Origin: Anastatus disparis
Lineage: Eukaryota; Arthropoda; Insecta; Hymenoptera; Eupelmidae
Direction: 5' to 3'
Assembly (NCBI GenBank): GCA_017163975.1
Contig: JAFFSR010000004.1
Coordinates: forward strand, 2,542,001 to 2,606,000
Length of the DNA: 64,000 nucleotides
Shown: piece after piece, positions 35,001-47,300 of the stretch
How positions within the stretch are numbered: the stretch's first letter is position 1
Layout: each line of letters starts with the position of its first letter
Translations under genes and position numbers: made by a program
The notes under the pieces: model-generated
Database searches by the model: none
Told to the model about the DNA's origin: nothing
What the model saw: only the letters and a program-made list of their open reading frames with translations

Positions 35001-38000
35001 TGATAGTAGCGTAACATGTAAAGCGAAGAGGTATAGTCATTTCAGCGTTGTATTATAAAATGCTACGGGGAACCCCCTATTACTACACACGATTGCTATT
35101 GCTATACTAAACATGTTACCTCCTCACCGCTCCTACGACGCTAATTCATACGTGAAACAAAATTTCAATTTATGACTTCATAGAAGATGATTTTAACAAA
35201 CAATTTCACATAATATCAATAATATTGATAAAAATTAATTATTATTACACATTTTGAGTATATTTTTGAAATTATATTCTTTTTTTTCTTTTTCGATCTA
35301 TTATTCATGGAGTGTTTAGTTTTAGTTTATTTATAGTTTTCTTTTCTTTTTTTCGATTTATCATTCACAGGATGCGTAGTGTTTGGTTTTTTATAGTTTT
35401 CGCTTTTATTTTTTGAATTATAATTCGTGGAGTGCATAGTTTTTGTTTATTACTGATTTTGAAGAGTACAGATTTAATTTGGTGGATTTATGTCCCACGT
35501 GCTACAAAATAGTATACGATACTCGTGACCTTAGTGGAACTTTATTACACGGCCGGAGTTATCGCCCGAGCGCAGCGAGGGCGATAACTCCGGCCGTGTA
35601 ATAAAGTGCCACTTAGGTCACTTGTATCGTAATGTACTATTAAATGTTTCAAAATTTGAAATACAGTACTTGGGATAAGCTTAGTGATATGGTCTAATAC
35701 CCTAATAACTTAATAGTGCAAGGTAAATATTTTATTATCACCTGCATATGCTGCATCACAGACCCATTTGATAGTTTCGTTTTTATTAACTGAAAATACA
35801 AAAAATATAATTTACTTTTAAAACACTGGAAATTCATGGGTCTATTTTTCATATTTTATATCTTATTATTTGTTATTAATAAAAATTAAACATAAACATG
35901 GTATTTTATTTTATAAAATTGGTTAGTCAGCATTAAGTGGTCATTAAATTATTATTTTATATTAAAAATAAGTTATATCCATTCGGATCGTTCTTAAGAT
36001 AGATCACTATAAGAAATTTAATTAAGTTTTGAGAAATTAGAAAAGCAGCTCCTAACGTTGCAAGTATCTTTACTTGAGTATTAACCTAAGAAAAACTATT
36101 TATTGGTTAGAGAAACTTACAATAATTTTCTTGAAAAAATGATTCATTACATGTTTATAACCAACAAGTTTTTATTATGAATATTTCTAAATGTAACAAT
36201 ATTTTTTATCTTTTTTTACCACTTAAAATTAGTCCATACTTCAATGTTTATTTATCAAGTATAAAATCAGAAAAATATAGCTATCAATTCTAATATTTCG
36301 ATTTGAAAAATGCTTATCCATAGTAATTTATCTTCAATAACTTACCATTAGAATATGATATTCTTGGTTGAACTGAGCTATTATATGAATCAATCTTGAA
36401 TGATGAAATTGAGTTATTAAAAGAACATGTCTCAACAAATTTGTCTTGTCTAGGATCCGTGAGACATTCTTTATCATTTGTAGAATGACATGTGTAACAT
36501 TTTAACGAGAGTGCTAAAAAAATAGTCGATTGCTATATTAAAATTTTTGTTATTTTTCCATATAGGATCTTTAGAAATATACAATAAAAAAATTTATTTA
36601 GATAATGAAAAAACTATTTTTTGATCATTTTGTGAACTTGCATTCAGAAAATTAAATCAATTTTCATAAAAGGTTGTATTTTTTGTGTGAAAATATAAAT
36701 TTTTTTGGAAATTTAAGCGTCAAATCCCCTTGTAGAAAATCACTATTAAAAATAAATTTATTTCTTGGCTTATAACCATTTCAAACGCGTAATTTTCTAT
36801 CAGAGTTTAATTATTTTCAATGATTATTTATTGCGTTATAAATGATATAAAAAGTAATGATTTTTCTCAGCGTAGATCTCGACAGTTTGCCACGCTCAGA
36901 AATTTAATATCCAAGGAAATTTTTTACAGCGTTCTTACAATATATCCTTTATCTTGTTATGCATCAAAATTCTCAGAATCACTCATATACAGAGCATCGA
37001 AGATACTAGGATATGAATATATGAAAGCGTAAAGACCTCGTCCTTCTATGTCTTGCGTATCCAATATTATATGCGACTTTTTGGAATAATTCAAATATTT
37101 CGTATACAATTGACTTCATAAAAGAAATAACACACACGTATCTTTGAAGTGAAACATTCGTCGAGAGATCTATTAAATGTGACACGCACATCCAGTGGTG
37201 TTCTGAAGTTGAATAAGTATGACATAGAGGGATCAGATCTGATCGGGCTTTTGTACAATTGTACTATTATCTTCGTACGCTATGAGTATTGAATTTGTGA
37301 TATTGAGATTTACTCATAGCTCTATATACGATTCGCTCAAAATATTTTTAGAAAATTTATGATATATAAGACTGTTTAAAAATTTTTTCAATTTAAAATA
37401 AATATATATCTCCCCAAAAAACCTTTAAAAAGGTAAAATTACGGCAAGTTAGCTTTAAAAAAAAATCTTTTTCACTATCTCAAAAATAAAAAATATTTTG
37501 TCAAAAATTTAAACTAATTTAATACAATCAACTATAAAAAAAATCTATTATATCTCTAAAAAAAAAGGCTTTAACATTATAGATAATAAAAAAGTGGGAA
37601 TTTAATTCTAATAAAAATACACTTGAAAAAATACTGAAATCAAAAATATGTGGTCAAGTTTTAATATGATTTAAAATAATACTTACGAATGATATTCTAC
37701 CTATATTTTGATGATAATAATGAATCAATAAAAAATTCCTTTGTTAAAAATGAAGTGTAAAAAAAGCCATATAAAATGTCATTGAAAATATAAAACTATC
37801 TTCAATAAAATTAAAAAAATTAATAAGTAATTAACGTAAAAGTAAGAATAAAAGTAATATTACAGCTATAAACTTGCCAGGCCCACTCTACAAAAGTTAA
37901 ATATATCATTAATGTTATAAAATTAAATTATTTTTCATTGAATACTAAATTGTGAAAATTAATATATATTTTGAATTTCCTTACGAGATTCTAAAAAGTC

Positions 38001-40293
38001 AATCCTAAAAAATGTTTTAAATGAATGTGTGTTCACCAAGAAATAGAACTTTTGAAGGGTGGGCCTGGCAAGTTTATAGCTGTAATATTACTTTTATTCT
38101 TACTTTTACGTTAATTACTTATTAATTTTTTTAATTTTATTGAAGATAGTTTTATATTTTCATTGACATTTTATATGGCTTTTTTTACACTTCATTTTTA
38201 ACAAAGGAATTTTTTATTGATTCATTATTATCATCAAAATGTAGGTAGAATATCATTCGTAAGTATTATTTTAAATCATATTAAAACTTGACCACATATT
38301 TTTGATTTCAGTATTTTTTCAAGTGTATTTTTATTATAATTAAATTTCCACTTTTTTATTATCTATAATGTTAAAGCCTTTTTTTAGAGATATAATAGAT
38401 TTTTTTTATAGTTGATTGTATTAAATTAGTTTAAATTTTTGACAAAATATTTTTTATTTTTGAGATAGTGAAAAAGATTTTTTTTTAAAGCTAACTTGCC
38501 GTAACCTTTTTACCTTTTTAAAGGTTTTTTGGGGAGATATCACAACTTTTTCAAAGTCGAAAATTCTTATCTCAATAAATTTATTAACTTTACCGATAAT
38601 CTGATACTTTAATATAATAACAGTAATTTTATAGTTAATTCTAGCAACCTAATTTTTATATATTTATTATTATTATAAAATATTTGTTTTCGAAAAAATT
38701 TTAATCTTATTTTCTTCCAGACTTTCAAATTAATCAGCTATTATAAAACTTATTTTGTCTAAATATCGTATGAAAAACTAATTAATTAATTAAGAATGTT
38801 TTAAAATATGTAAATATTACTTTTTCATTTGTTGTTTTCATTTTTAAATACCAAATCGGTATTACCGACTTTTGAATTTCGCCGCTTTCAACTGTTGAAT
38901 TTTATGTACGGGACGTTTTACTGCGCACGCGCGAACTGTTCACACGAACACCCGTGATTTTGCGGCAGCTCGTCAGCTATATAGAACGAGACACTAAATT
39001 CTTATATTACTTATTTACGCGATGTCTTTATACATTTAGCATGTTCTGAAAGCATTTGCCTGAATACATGCGTTCATTATATTAAAAGATATAACTCGTA
39101 TTCTCTTTCTTTTTCTCACTCTCTATACTCTCTTTCTCTCTCTCACTTATTAGCAATCGCACAACTCGTATTCTGTCTCTTTCTCTCACATCAGACGAAA
39201 AACTCTCCGTCGTTCTCTAACATCCGCCGGAAATCTGAAACAACCCGATATAGAAAAGAAATCGACAGACTAACCTGTAATAATATAAAAAAATCATGAA
39301 AACTTGACTTTTGGCCATGTGTTTTTGTTGTCAGATACAACATTAGATCATTTTATGTGTACTAGTAACCAAATAATATGTAAATATTGAAACATAATCA
39401 TTTATTCAAAGTTTTAATCTTTGAACATCTCAAATTCAAAGTAAATAGGGAAAGCCGTAGCGCTATCTTGCCGTAAGGAGCGCTACCGCGCTTCCTGATT
39501 CACGAGCTATGTAGGTTTTAATAGAATTAAAAAGAGCATACATTTGCAACTCCTAAATGTAAATAAATTTAAAAACTATTTTAAATTGTTAATGTTAAAT
39601 GCAAAATTCTACTAATTTATAAACTTTTACATATATTTTCCATTTTTATAATTGTTTTTCTTTTTTTTAATCATCATAAATACCATTCAAGGAACTAAAT
39701 TATCAAATACTTAATTTTAAAAAAAATTATTTGAATATATTATTTAAAGAATTTAACTTAACAATTTAAACATTACATTTGTAATCAGCGGCCTTCGAAA
39801 CGCGTACACATATCTACTTAATTTTCTAAAATTGTCAATTCATTCATTGTCATTTTAAAATACAGAGGAACTCACTATACTAAAATAACTTGTATTTTTC
39901 CAAACAATTCTTGAAATATAAATTTCGTAATATGAACCATTGTGCTTTTTTAAAAATTTAATAATTTACAAGGTAAATCGTGCATAATCTTTCCAATGTA
40001 TCTGTGTTGTTTAGTTTCACTTTGTGTTTGAATCTTTCTGTTATTTATCATTTTTTACGTCGAATAAAATTGCATTGATACCTTACACGCTTAAATTAAC
40101 TCATTTGACGCTCATTATAATAATATTGATATTTTTCAAAAAATAAAGTGAATTTAATATATATTATATATTGATTAAAATAAAAATTTTTAATAACGAG
40201 CAATTATAAAACTTTACCTTGATTAACCAAACATAAAAATGATGACATGACTATGAAAAGAGTTTGTGAATGCGAGAACTTTTTAAAGTACAT
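32069..40293 (-). CDS. Ly6/uPAR-domain secreted protein, gene C
   Basis: Four exons: 40218-40293, 36346-36513, 35742-35789 and 32069-32283, all phase 1, giving 168 residues. Signal peptide MYFKKFSHSQTLFIVMSSFL; Ly6 start LSLKCYTCHSTNDKEC; short exon with WVCDAA; last exon with RGCAPQEEADYMCKQF, CHLCNSDLCNSS and a hydrophobic tail LNIGLLSLCVIILTIFL. It is predicted to be secreted and GPI-anchored. Intron 1 (3.7 kb) contains the 1.1-kb foldback 37406-38540. Intron 3 (3.5 kb) contains a SINE, a degenerate hairpin, a short tandem repeat and a GC-rich palindrome. Despite these insertions every splice site is intact, so the gene looks functional. Its tail is most like that of gene D, suggesting that C and D are the most recent duplicates. 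Confidence 0.88.
33158..33540. repeat. Degenerate foldback repeat
   Basis: Arms pair imperfectly around 33340. The best blocks are GATTTCTCAGCCAATTGAC with TTGGCTGAGAAATTC, and TCGATGAATTGATATTTTC with AATTAATTCATCGA. No sharp ends or target duplication are visible. It lies in intron 3 of Ly6 gene C. Confidence 0.6.
34300..34480 (-). mobile_element. tRNA-derived SINE, copy 2
   Basis: On the minus strand the head contains a decayed box A and a box B (AAGTTCAAATCC), followed by the same body as copy 1 (ATTAATACAAGCATC, TGTACGTTACATATGC, TTAATTAGCATTGCAACG). It is more diverged in the head than copy 1. It lies in intron 3 of Ly6 gene C. Confidence 0.78.
35280..35457. repeat. Three-copy tandem repeat, about 60 bp
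   Basis: Three diverged units of the form TTCGATxTATxATTCATGG, then AGTGTTTAGTTT, then TTATAGTTTTC. No gene is associated; it lies in intron 3 of Ly6 gene C. Confidence 0.65.
35510..35641. repeat. GC-rich palindrome, about 130 bp
   Basis: The arms are almost perfect: ACACGGCCGGAGTTATCGCC pairs with GGCGATAACTCCGGCCGTGT, around the loop CGAGCGCAGCGAG. The outer arms continue (ATAGTATACGATAC / GTATCGTAATGTACTAT). Much richer in G+C than its surroundings. It could fold into a long hairpin. Confidence 0.85.
37406..38540. mobile_element. Large foldback element, about 480-bp arms
   Basis: The left arm (37406-37886) and right arm (38059-38540) are near-perfect inverted copies, beginning ATATCTCCCCAAAAAACC and ending GGTTTTTTGGGGAGATAT, with a spacer of about 170 bp. 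Inner ends: TTGCCAGGCCCAC / GTGGGCCTGGCAA. No coding frame. The high arm identity implies a young insertion or ongoing gene conversion. It lies in intron 1 of Ly6 gene C. I could not identify a target duplication. Confidence 0.9.
38541..40217. other. Remainder of intron 1 of Ly6 gene C
   Basis: No gene or transposon recognised. There is a CT-rich stretch near 39105-39190 and two GC-richer patches (about 38905-38960 and 39450-39505), the latter with AGCGCTA...GAGCGCTA symmetry. Confidence 0.4.
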
Positions 40294-41375
40294 TTTGACT
40301 GTTAAGAGGAAAAATGTTTACTGACAAAAGCTTAAGTTGACTATTTTAATTACATTATGTTTCAAAGTCAATTACAATGATAAGAACTTATCTGTTTTCG
40401 AAATATATTATTCATGGGTATACATTGACTGACGGGAATTCCTGTTTTGTCTACAGGAATTATTGAATCAAAAGTAATTACAAAGCCAAATGAACCTAAT
40501 TTTATTTATGTAATAGATAAGAAACATTAAATAATTTTATTTTTAAAAAATTAGTTTATTAGCAAAACAATTATGAGTTTTGAACGTTTTTCAAGTTAAA
40601 AAATAAAAACGTATTTATTGAATTGTTTTAACTTTATATTCTTGGATAACATTTATTTCCGTATAAAATCATCGTTTCGAATCTTTATTATACAATATTA
40701 AGAAATATTATCAAATGAAATTATTTATTTTCATACTTATTATTATTTTACACTAAAAAAAGTAGTGGTGGAACACTACTATGAGCTGCTGATTATTTCA
40801 ACTTAAAAATTAATATTAAATTGTTGACTTTATTTAATTCTAGTGTATCGGTAACTGCACTTATCCTGCTAAAATGCGCATTATATCGCTATCAGTAATA
40901 ATAGCGCCTTAAAATAAGTTGCGCCAATTAACGAAATCGTTGACTGAAAAAAATGTTCTAGCAATTGTACATTATGCAACTATGGGTTAAAATTAAATTT
41001 CTCCCGAGGGTGATAATTGCAATCCGAGCGAGCAAAGCGAGGGAAGTAAATATCCGAGGGTGAAATAGACTTTACTTCCAAGTTGCATATAGTACTTTAT
41101 TTCTACCTCAAATTATACTCACCTATTAGTTTATTTAAATGATTTAATTTTCAATAATTTCTTTAATTTTACAAATTTCAGATGTAAGATATGACTCCAC
41201 ATTAACATTCCATTACAAAAATTACATTTATATTAGGTAAGTATCTGTGTAAACATGAAAGAAAAATATATAATTTCAGAATAATTATTATTTATATTTT
41301 TAATCATTTATTTTATATTTTATTATAAACATTACAAAAAATTAACATAAAAAAAATTTGTATGAAATAAAAGTT
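40294..41375. other. Spacer between genes C and D
   Basis: The space between the first exon of gene C and the last exon of gene D, presumably containing the promoter of C and the 3' UTR of D. A GC-rich palindrome-like repeat sits at 40970-41100 (CGAGCGAGCAAAGCGAGG), flanked by TTGCATATAGTACTTTAT, related to the repeat at 43350-43445. Confidence 0.5.
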
Positions 41376-44300
41376 TTATAATCGATATAAGAAAACTGTT
41401 ATTATAGTGAGACTTAAACTTAAAAGTCCAATGTTTAGATTACTTGATGAATTACATAAATCTGTATCACATGTACTGCATGAGGCGTCTTTCATGTTTG
41501 TCTTTTCAGCTACTTCTAAAAATATCTTACAGATATCAGCTGCCATCATTTGGACTACACAATTTCTTGTCGCTCCCTTTTTTCCGCTAATTTCTAAGAT
41601 ATGAAAAATAAAATTTTTATATTAATAGTATAAATTACTTGAAATATTACTTCATTTTTATTTATTGTTTTAAACTGATAAATTATTTTTCAACTACAGA
41701 TGGTTGATACTTGAATGTACAAATCATTTTTTGGTGTAATATTCAACGATTACGGTAGGGCGACACTTTTCCTAAAATAGTTTTCCCAATAACCCTTTTT
41801 TCCAATAAAACTTTTCCCAAAAAATTACTGCTTTCCCATTGACTTTCCAAAATTTTTTTTTTTTTAAATGTTCGATTTTGTTATTGTTAATGAATTTGTC
41901 TCTCATCGGTCGATGTCGAAATTTTGATTGGATTCGGGAATTCGTTAAAATATTCGTCTGTCAGAAGTCGATGTCGGAATCATAAATTAATAAAATTAAA
42001 AGTTAAAAACTCGTTAAATTAAAAGTTTAAATTTCTAGTAAATCCATATTAAAAATATTTTCGAAAAATTATTAAAATCTGTATTTTTAAAAAGTCATTT
42101 TCAATAACAATGAAAATTAGTGATTTAATATTTATTATATTATTTTAATTTCATTCAGAGCGTCAATTCATAGTGAAAATTTATATAATAGTTTGATAGT
42201 ATCTAGTAAACAATACATTATTACCTCCCGATGCTGCCAAACAACTCCACTGGGTACTGGACGCTTTATCAACTGAAAAAAGTAAAGTCCATTGCGTTAT
42301 CTTTACTTTCAAAATAGAATAAAAATTAGCATGCTTATTTTACATCATATTTTACATTTTATTCTAGGTATAAATTAAGGGGAGGAGGGTACAAGTGAAA
42401 TCTTGTTTTTCAATAAGAAAATGGCTTCTCTTATTTTTAATTTTTGACCCATAGCGCCAACAACATAATCCATGCGTGATGTTGTTCAAAATCATTTGAA
42501 GAATCCATAAAAAAATGTTCAGCACGAAATATTAAAAACTGTGAGACTAATGGTATTTTAGCTGCTACTGGTTTAGAGGTGAATGAGGTAGCAATTGAAA
42601 TACTATATTAGTTTCACAGTATTTAATATTTCGTGCTAAAAATTTGTTTATAGATTCATCAGATGATTTTGAACAACATCACGCATAGATTATGTTGTAG
42701 GTGCTATGGGTCAAAAATTAAAAATAAAAAGCGTCATTTTTTTATTGAAAAACAACATTTTACTCGTGACCCCCCCTCCCCTTAAACATAAATAAATATT
42801 TTGAGTAAACATATTCTAGAACATATTTTTTTAGGAAAAAAGATAGCTTATATAACTTCGAAGGCGGTTAATTATAATTTTAAGCTATATAATATTTATA
42901 CACTTCTCAAAGTATACCTTAAACTTCTTTTATTTCTACCTAAACAGTAATGGCAACTTTATTAACTAGTAAAACGGGCCGAAAGTAAGACACAACTAAC
43001 TTCTAAAATATTAGCGGGAGTAAAGTACTTTACGTCCCGCTAAATGAAAAATTTGTGAATTTGAACAATTTTCCTTAAAATTTGTGACAGATTATTAAAA
43101 ATTATTTAATGAAATTTAAAAAAATACTATGTTTTAATAAAAATTAATATTTTAAAAAAATTATGAAATTTGATTATTAAAGTTTTAAAATATTTGAAAT
43201 AAAAAAGAAATTTTTTTTCAACAAATATTTATTATGACAATTTATGTTCATAATTCCCAACAATATGTGATAATTAAATTAATTTATATTTTAATTTCTT
43301 TAGTTGGGCCCACTTTTATGAAGTTAATAAAGTGGCCACGGTTGAGGTAGGAATAAAGTAAAATATGCAATACAAGAGTAAAGTCTATTTCTCGCTCGGG
43401 AGAAATACGCGACTTTACTCTCTAATTGCATAATGTACTATTAATTTATTATTAAAATATTCAAAAAGCAATTGTAATGATACTATATGGTTGTTTAGAA
43501 TTTTCTTATTTACGAAAGTATCTTTAATTAATTATTTTTAATTAATTATTTCTAATTAATTAAATTTGATATATTTTGATTTATTTTCTACTAGGTCGTT
43601 TAAGAGCCACTAAGAATGTATTTTTAATTTTTGATAATAATAATAACTTTTGGTATATCTTTTTAATGTATAATGAAGCTATGTTCAGTCATTTCTAAGC
43701 TAAATGAAATAGTGGGGAATCGATGACATAAATATATTAAAATAAATTTAGGAAAACTGATATTTTTTATTCAATTATAATTAACCAAATCTTTTTAATT
43801 GGTTGAATTTTGAATTCATGAAATTCAAATTATTTTATTTAGCTACACTACCCTCCAGCCACATTTGCCCACCCTACATGAAAATCGATAAAACTTTAAA
43901 GTTTTGTGGCTCAGTGAAAAATAGTCGTAATTGAAAAATTCCAACTGGGTTTTAAAAAGGGTTTAAAAACCTTTAATTTAAGCTGAGTTGAGCAAAAAAA
44001 AATTAAAAAATGCATGCCTTGTGCGTAAAAAACTAACTAAAAAATATTCAATTTTTTTTGCCCCTATTCAAATGCCTGCCATTTTTGCGGAAATTATCGA
44101 ATCATAGAAAAACAAAATGGAGGTAAAAGCTAAAGGAGTCACCTTCAAAATGAGCTATAGAAAGCTCATTTATGATCGATTTTACGGTAGTTATGGTCAT
44201 TTTTTATGAAAAAAACGATTTTTTTTAATAGCTATTATCTCAAAAAATACGCATGATATAAAAAAATTTTTAATGAAAAAATTGTTTATTTTTGAGTCAA

Positions 44301-47300
44301 AAATATTAATCTTTAGTTTAAACTGAGATCCGAAAAATAAATTTTTTACTCATTTTTTACTCCATTGAAAAAAATTCCGTTTATTCAATATTTATATTTT
44401 AATGAATTTTAAATAATTTTAATGATTTATTTATAGTATATATAATTTTATATTTTATAGATTATATTAGTTTTATTGATATTTTTAATATACATAAATA
44501 GCTTTACTTATAACAACATTCAAATAAGCAAAAGTTCGAAATCTATCGCGTAAATACAAACATTCTGTGCGTATATAAACAAACTTTTGCTCTATAGGTC
44601 GTTAGTACAAATTGTTGAAATTTTATTCATTTCTCAATCAAAATAAGAAGACGATACTTATAAGCGAATAATTATATTTAGTGTACCATTGACGATTGTC
44701 TGGTTAACATCAAATAAAGAAAATTATGGGGAAAATTAAAAATCTGTCTTTACTTCAACGCTCGGAAATTATTGCGCTTCACAAAACAAATTTAAGTAAT
44801 CGTCAAATTTCTAAACGCTTAAAAATTAGTAAACGTACGGTTGATTACAACGTGAAAAAATATTTAGAAACTGGCAGCATTATTAATAGGAAAACCAATA
44901 TTAAAAGTAAAAGAAAAAGAACTACTGCTGACGATAACTTTATTATTCAACTGTCTTTACGTAATCGAAAGTTAACGGTTCCGGAAATTACAGCTATAGT
45001 CAACAAAAATTTAAAGTATCCTGTAAGTCAAACAACTGTTCGTAGACGGCTTCATAAACGTGGTATTCGAGGATGTGTAGCTGTTAAAAAACCTTTTTTA
45101 AAACCTGTACATAAAAAAAAACGATTATTATGGGCAAGGAAACATATGAATTGGACATTTGAAGATTGGAGTAAGGTTCTTTGGAGTGACGAGTCAAAGT
45201 TTGAAATTTTTGGGAGTAAAAGGAGAGTATTTGTTAGAAGAAGAAAAAATGAAAAATATCTTTCTGATTGTATGGCGCCAACAGTTAAACACGGTGGAGG
45301 CTCAGTCATGGTATGGGGCTGTTTTGCTGGTACTAAGGTTGGTGATTTGGTTAAAATTGAAGGAATTCTTAATAAAGAGGGATATAAACAAATATTGCAA
45401 AAAAACGCACTTCCATCAGGATCAAGATTGGTTGGAAGGTGCTTTACATTTCAGCAGGATAATGACCCGAAACATACATCTAAATTATGTAAGGAATATT
45501 TGAGTAATATGCAAAAAAAAAAAAAATTTAACGTTATGGAATGGCCTTCACAGAGCCCGGACCTAAATCCAATTGAATTATTATGGGACGAGCTTGATAG
45601 AGCAGTTAAAAAAATTCCAATAAAATCAAGATCGCACCTATGGCAGATATTACAAAGTGAATGGAAGACAATCGAAGAAATCACTTTGAAAAAACTAATA
45701 TTGCGTATGCCGCGTATATGTAAAGCTGTGATAAAGCACAAAGGTGGTCACTTTGACGAAAAAAAAATTTAACGTTTGTTTAATTTAAATATAAACTTAT
45801 TGAATAAAAAATTTATCAGTTAAGAAATTAGAAAAATTATAAATCAAGAAAAAAGTTTAGTGTTGATTAATAAAATGTTAAAATATTATTGTTTTATGTA
45901 TAAAATATGGAATAGTTGTTTATTTGTTATAAGGAAATGTTTATTTAAAATTCGTTAAAATTTATTGTAAGAAGCTTATATAAAAATAAATTATTATTTT
46001 TGTATTATTTTAAAATTGACTTATTTTTTATTATTGTACCATGAATAAATCATTTGCACAATTTCAAATAATTCATAACTAAACAATAAAAAAAACTGAA
46101 TTTTTTCAATGGGGTAAAAAATGAGTAAAAAATTTATTTCTTGGATCTCAGTTTAAACTAAATATTAATATTTTTGACTCAAAAATAAACAATTTTTTTA
46201 TTAAAAATTTTTTTGTATAATGTGTATTTTTTGAGATAATGGTTGTTAAAAAAAAACGTTTTTTTCATAAAAAATAACCATAACTCTTGTAAAATCAATC
46301 CTAAATGAACGCTCTATGGCTCATTTTAAAGAAGACTGCTTTAGCTTTTATCTCTATTCTGTTTTTTTATGATTCGACAACTTCCGCAAAAATGGCACGC
46401 ATTTGAATAGGGGCAAAAAAAATAGAACATTTTTTAGTTCGTTTTTTACGCATCAAACATGGATTTTTCAATTTTTTTCGGCTCAAGTTGGCTTAAATTA
46501 AAGGTTTTTAAACCCTTTTTAAAACCCAGTTGGAATTTTTCAATTACGACTATTTTTCACTGAGCCACAAAACTTTAAAGTTTTATCAATTTTCATGTAG
46601 GGTGGGCAAAAGTGACTGGAGGGTAGTGTACATATCTAATGTTATAAAAAATAAAATTTGGTTGTAAGTATTTCACAATATTTTTATCATTGTATGCGAC
46701 AATATCATAATATTTGACTCGACTATAATTATTTATGAAACATTTTTCAGTATTTTAGTTTTAGAAATTGAGAATAATGTCGTACGTGTTAAATTTAACT
46801 GATTTAAATCAGCATCGAGAGCTATTGATATATCTTCATTCTATCAATTCTCCATCTCACATGATTTTTTCAAATAATATCCGAAATAAATCTGTATCCA
46901 AGTATTTTATATTAAATATTAAATTTTTTGTAAAAGATATTATCGTATTATTTAGAGTAAATTTAATTATTAAAATTTCTTACTTTTACCTTTATCAAAT
47001 AATGATTTAATCATCGTTGGTTGTATGAGACTATTAGTAAAATTCATCTTTAATGATGAACTTGAACTCCAAGAACATTCCTTAACGAATTTCTTCTGTT
47101 TGGGATCTGAGACACATTCTTCATTCAAACCAGAGTCACAAGCGTAACATTTTATTGAAAACACTGGAAAAATTTTTAACATATTAAAGTTAAGGATATT
47201 TTTACGATCATAAAATTCCTGTTCGTGATTTCATATCAAATTATTTTCATAACACTAAGAATATCTAATTTTGATAATGAAATTTCATTTTACTTTTTAT

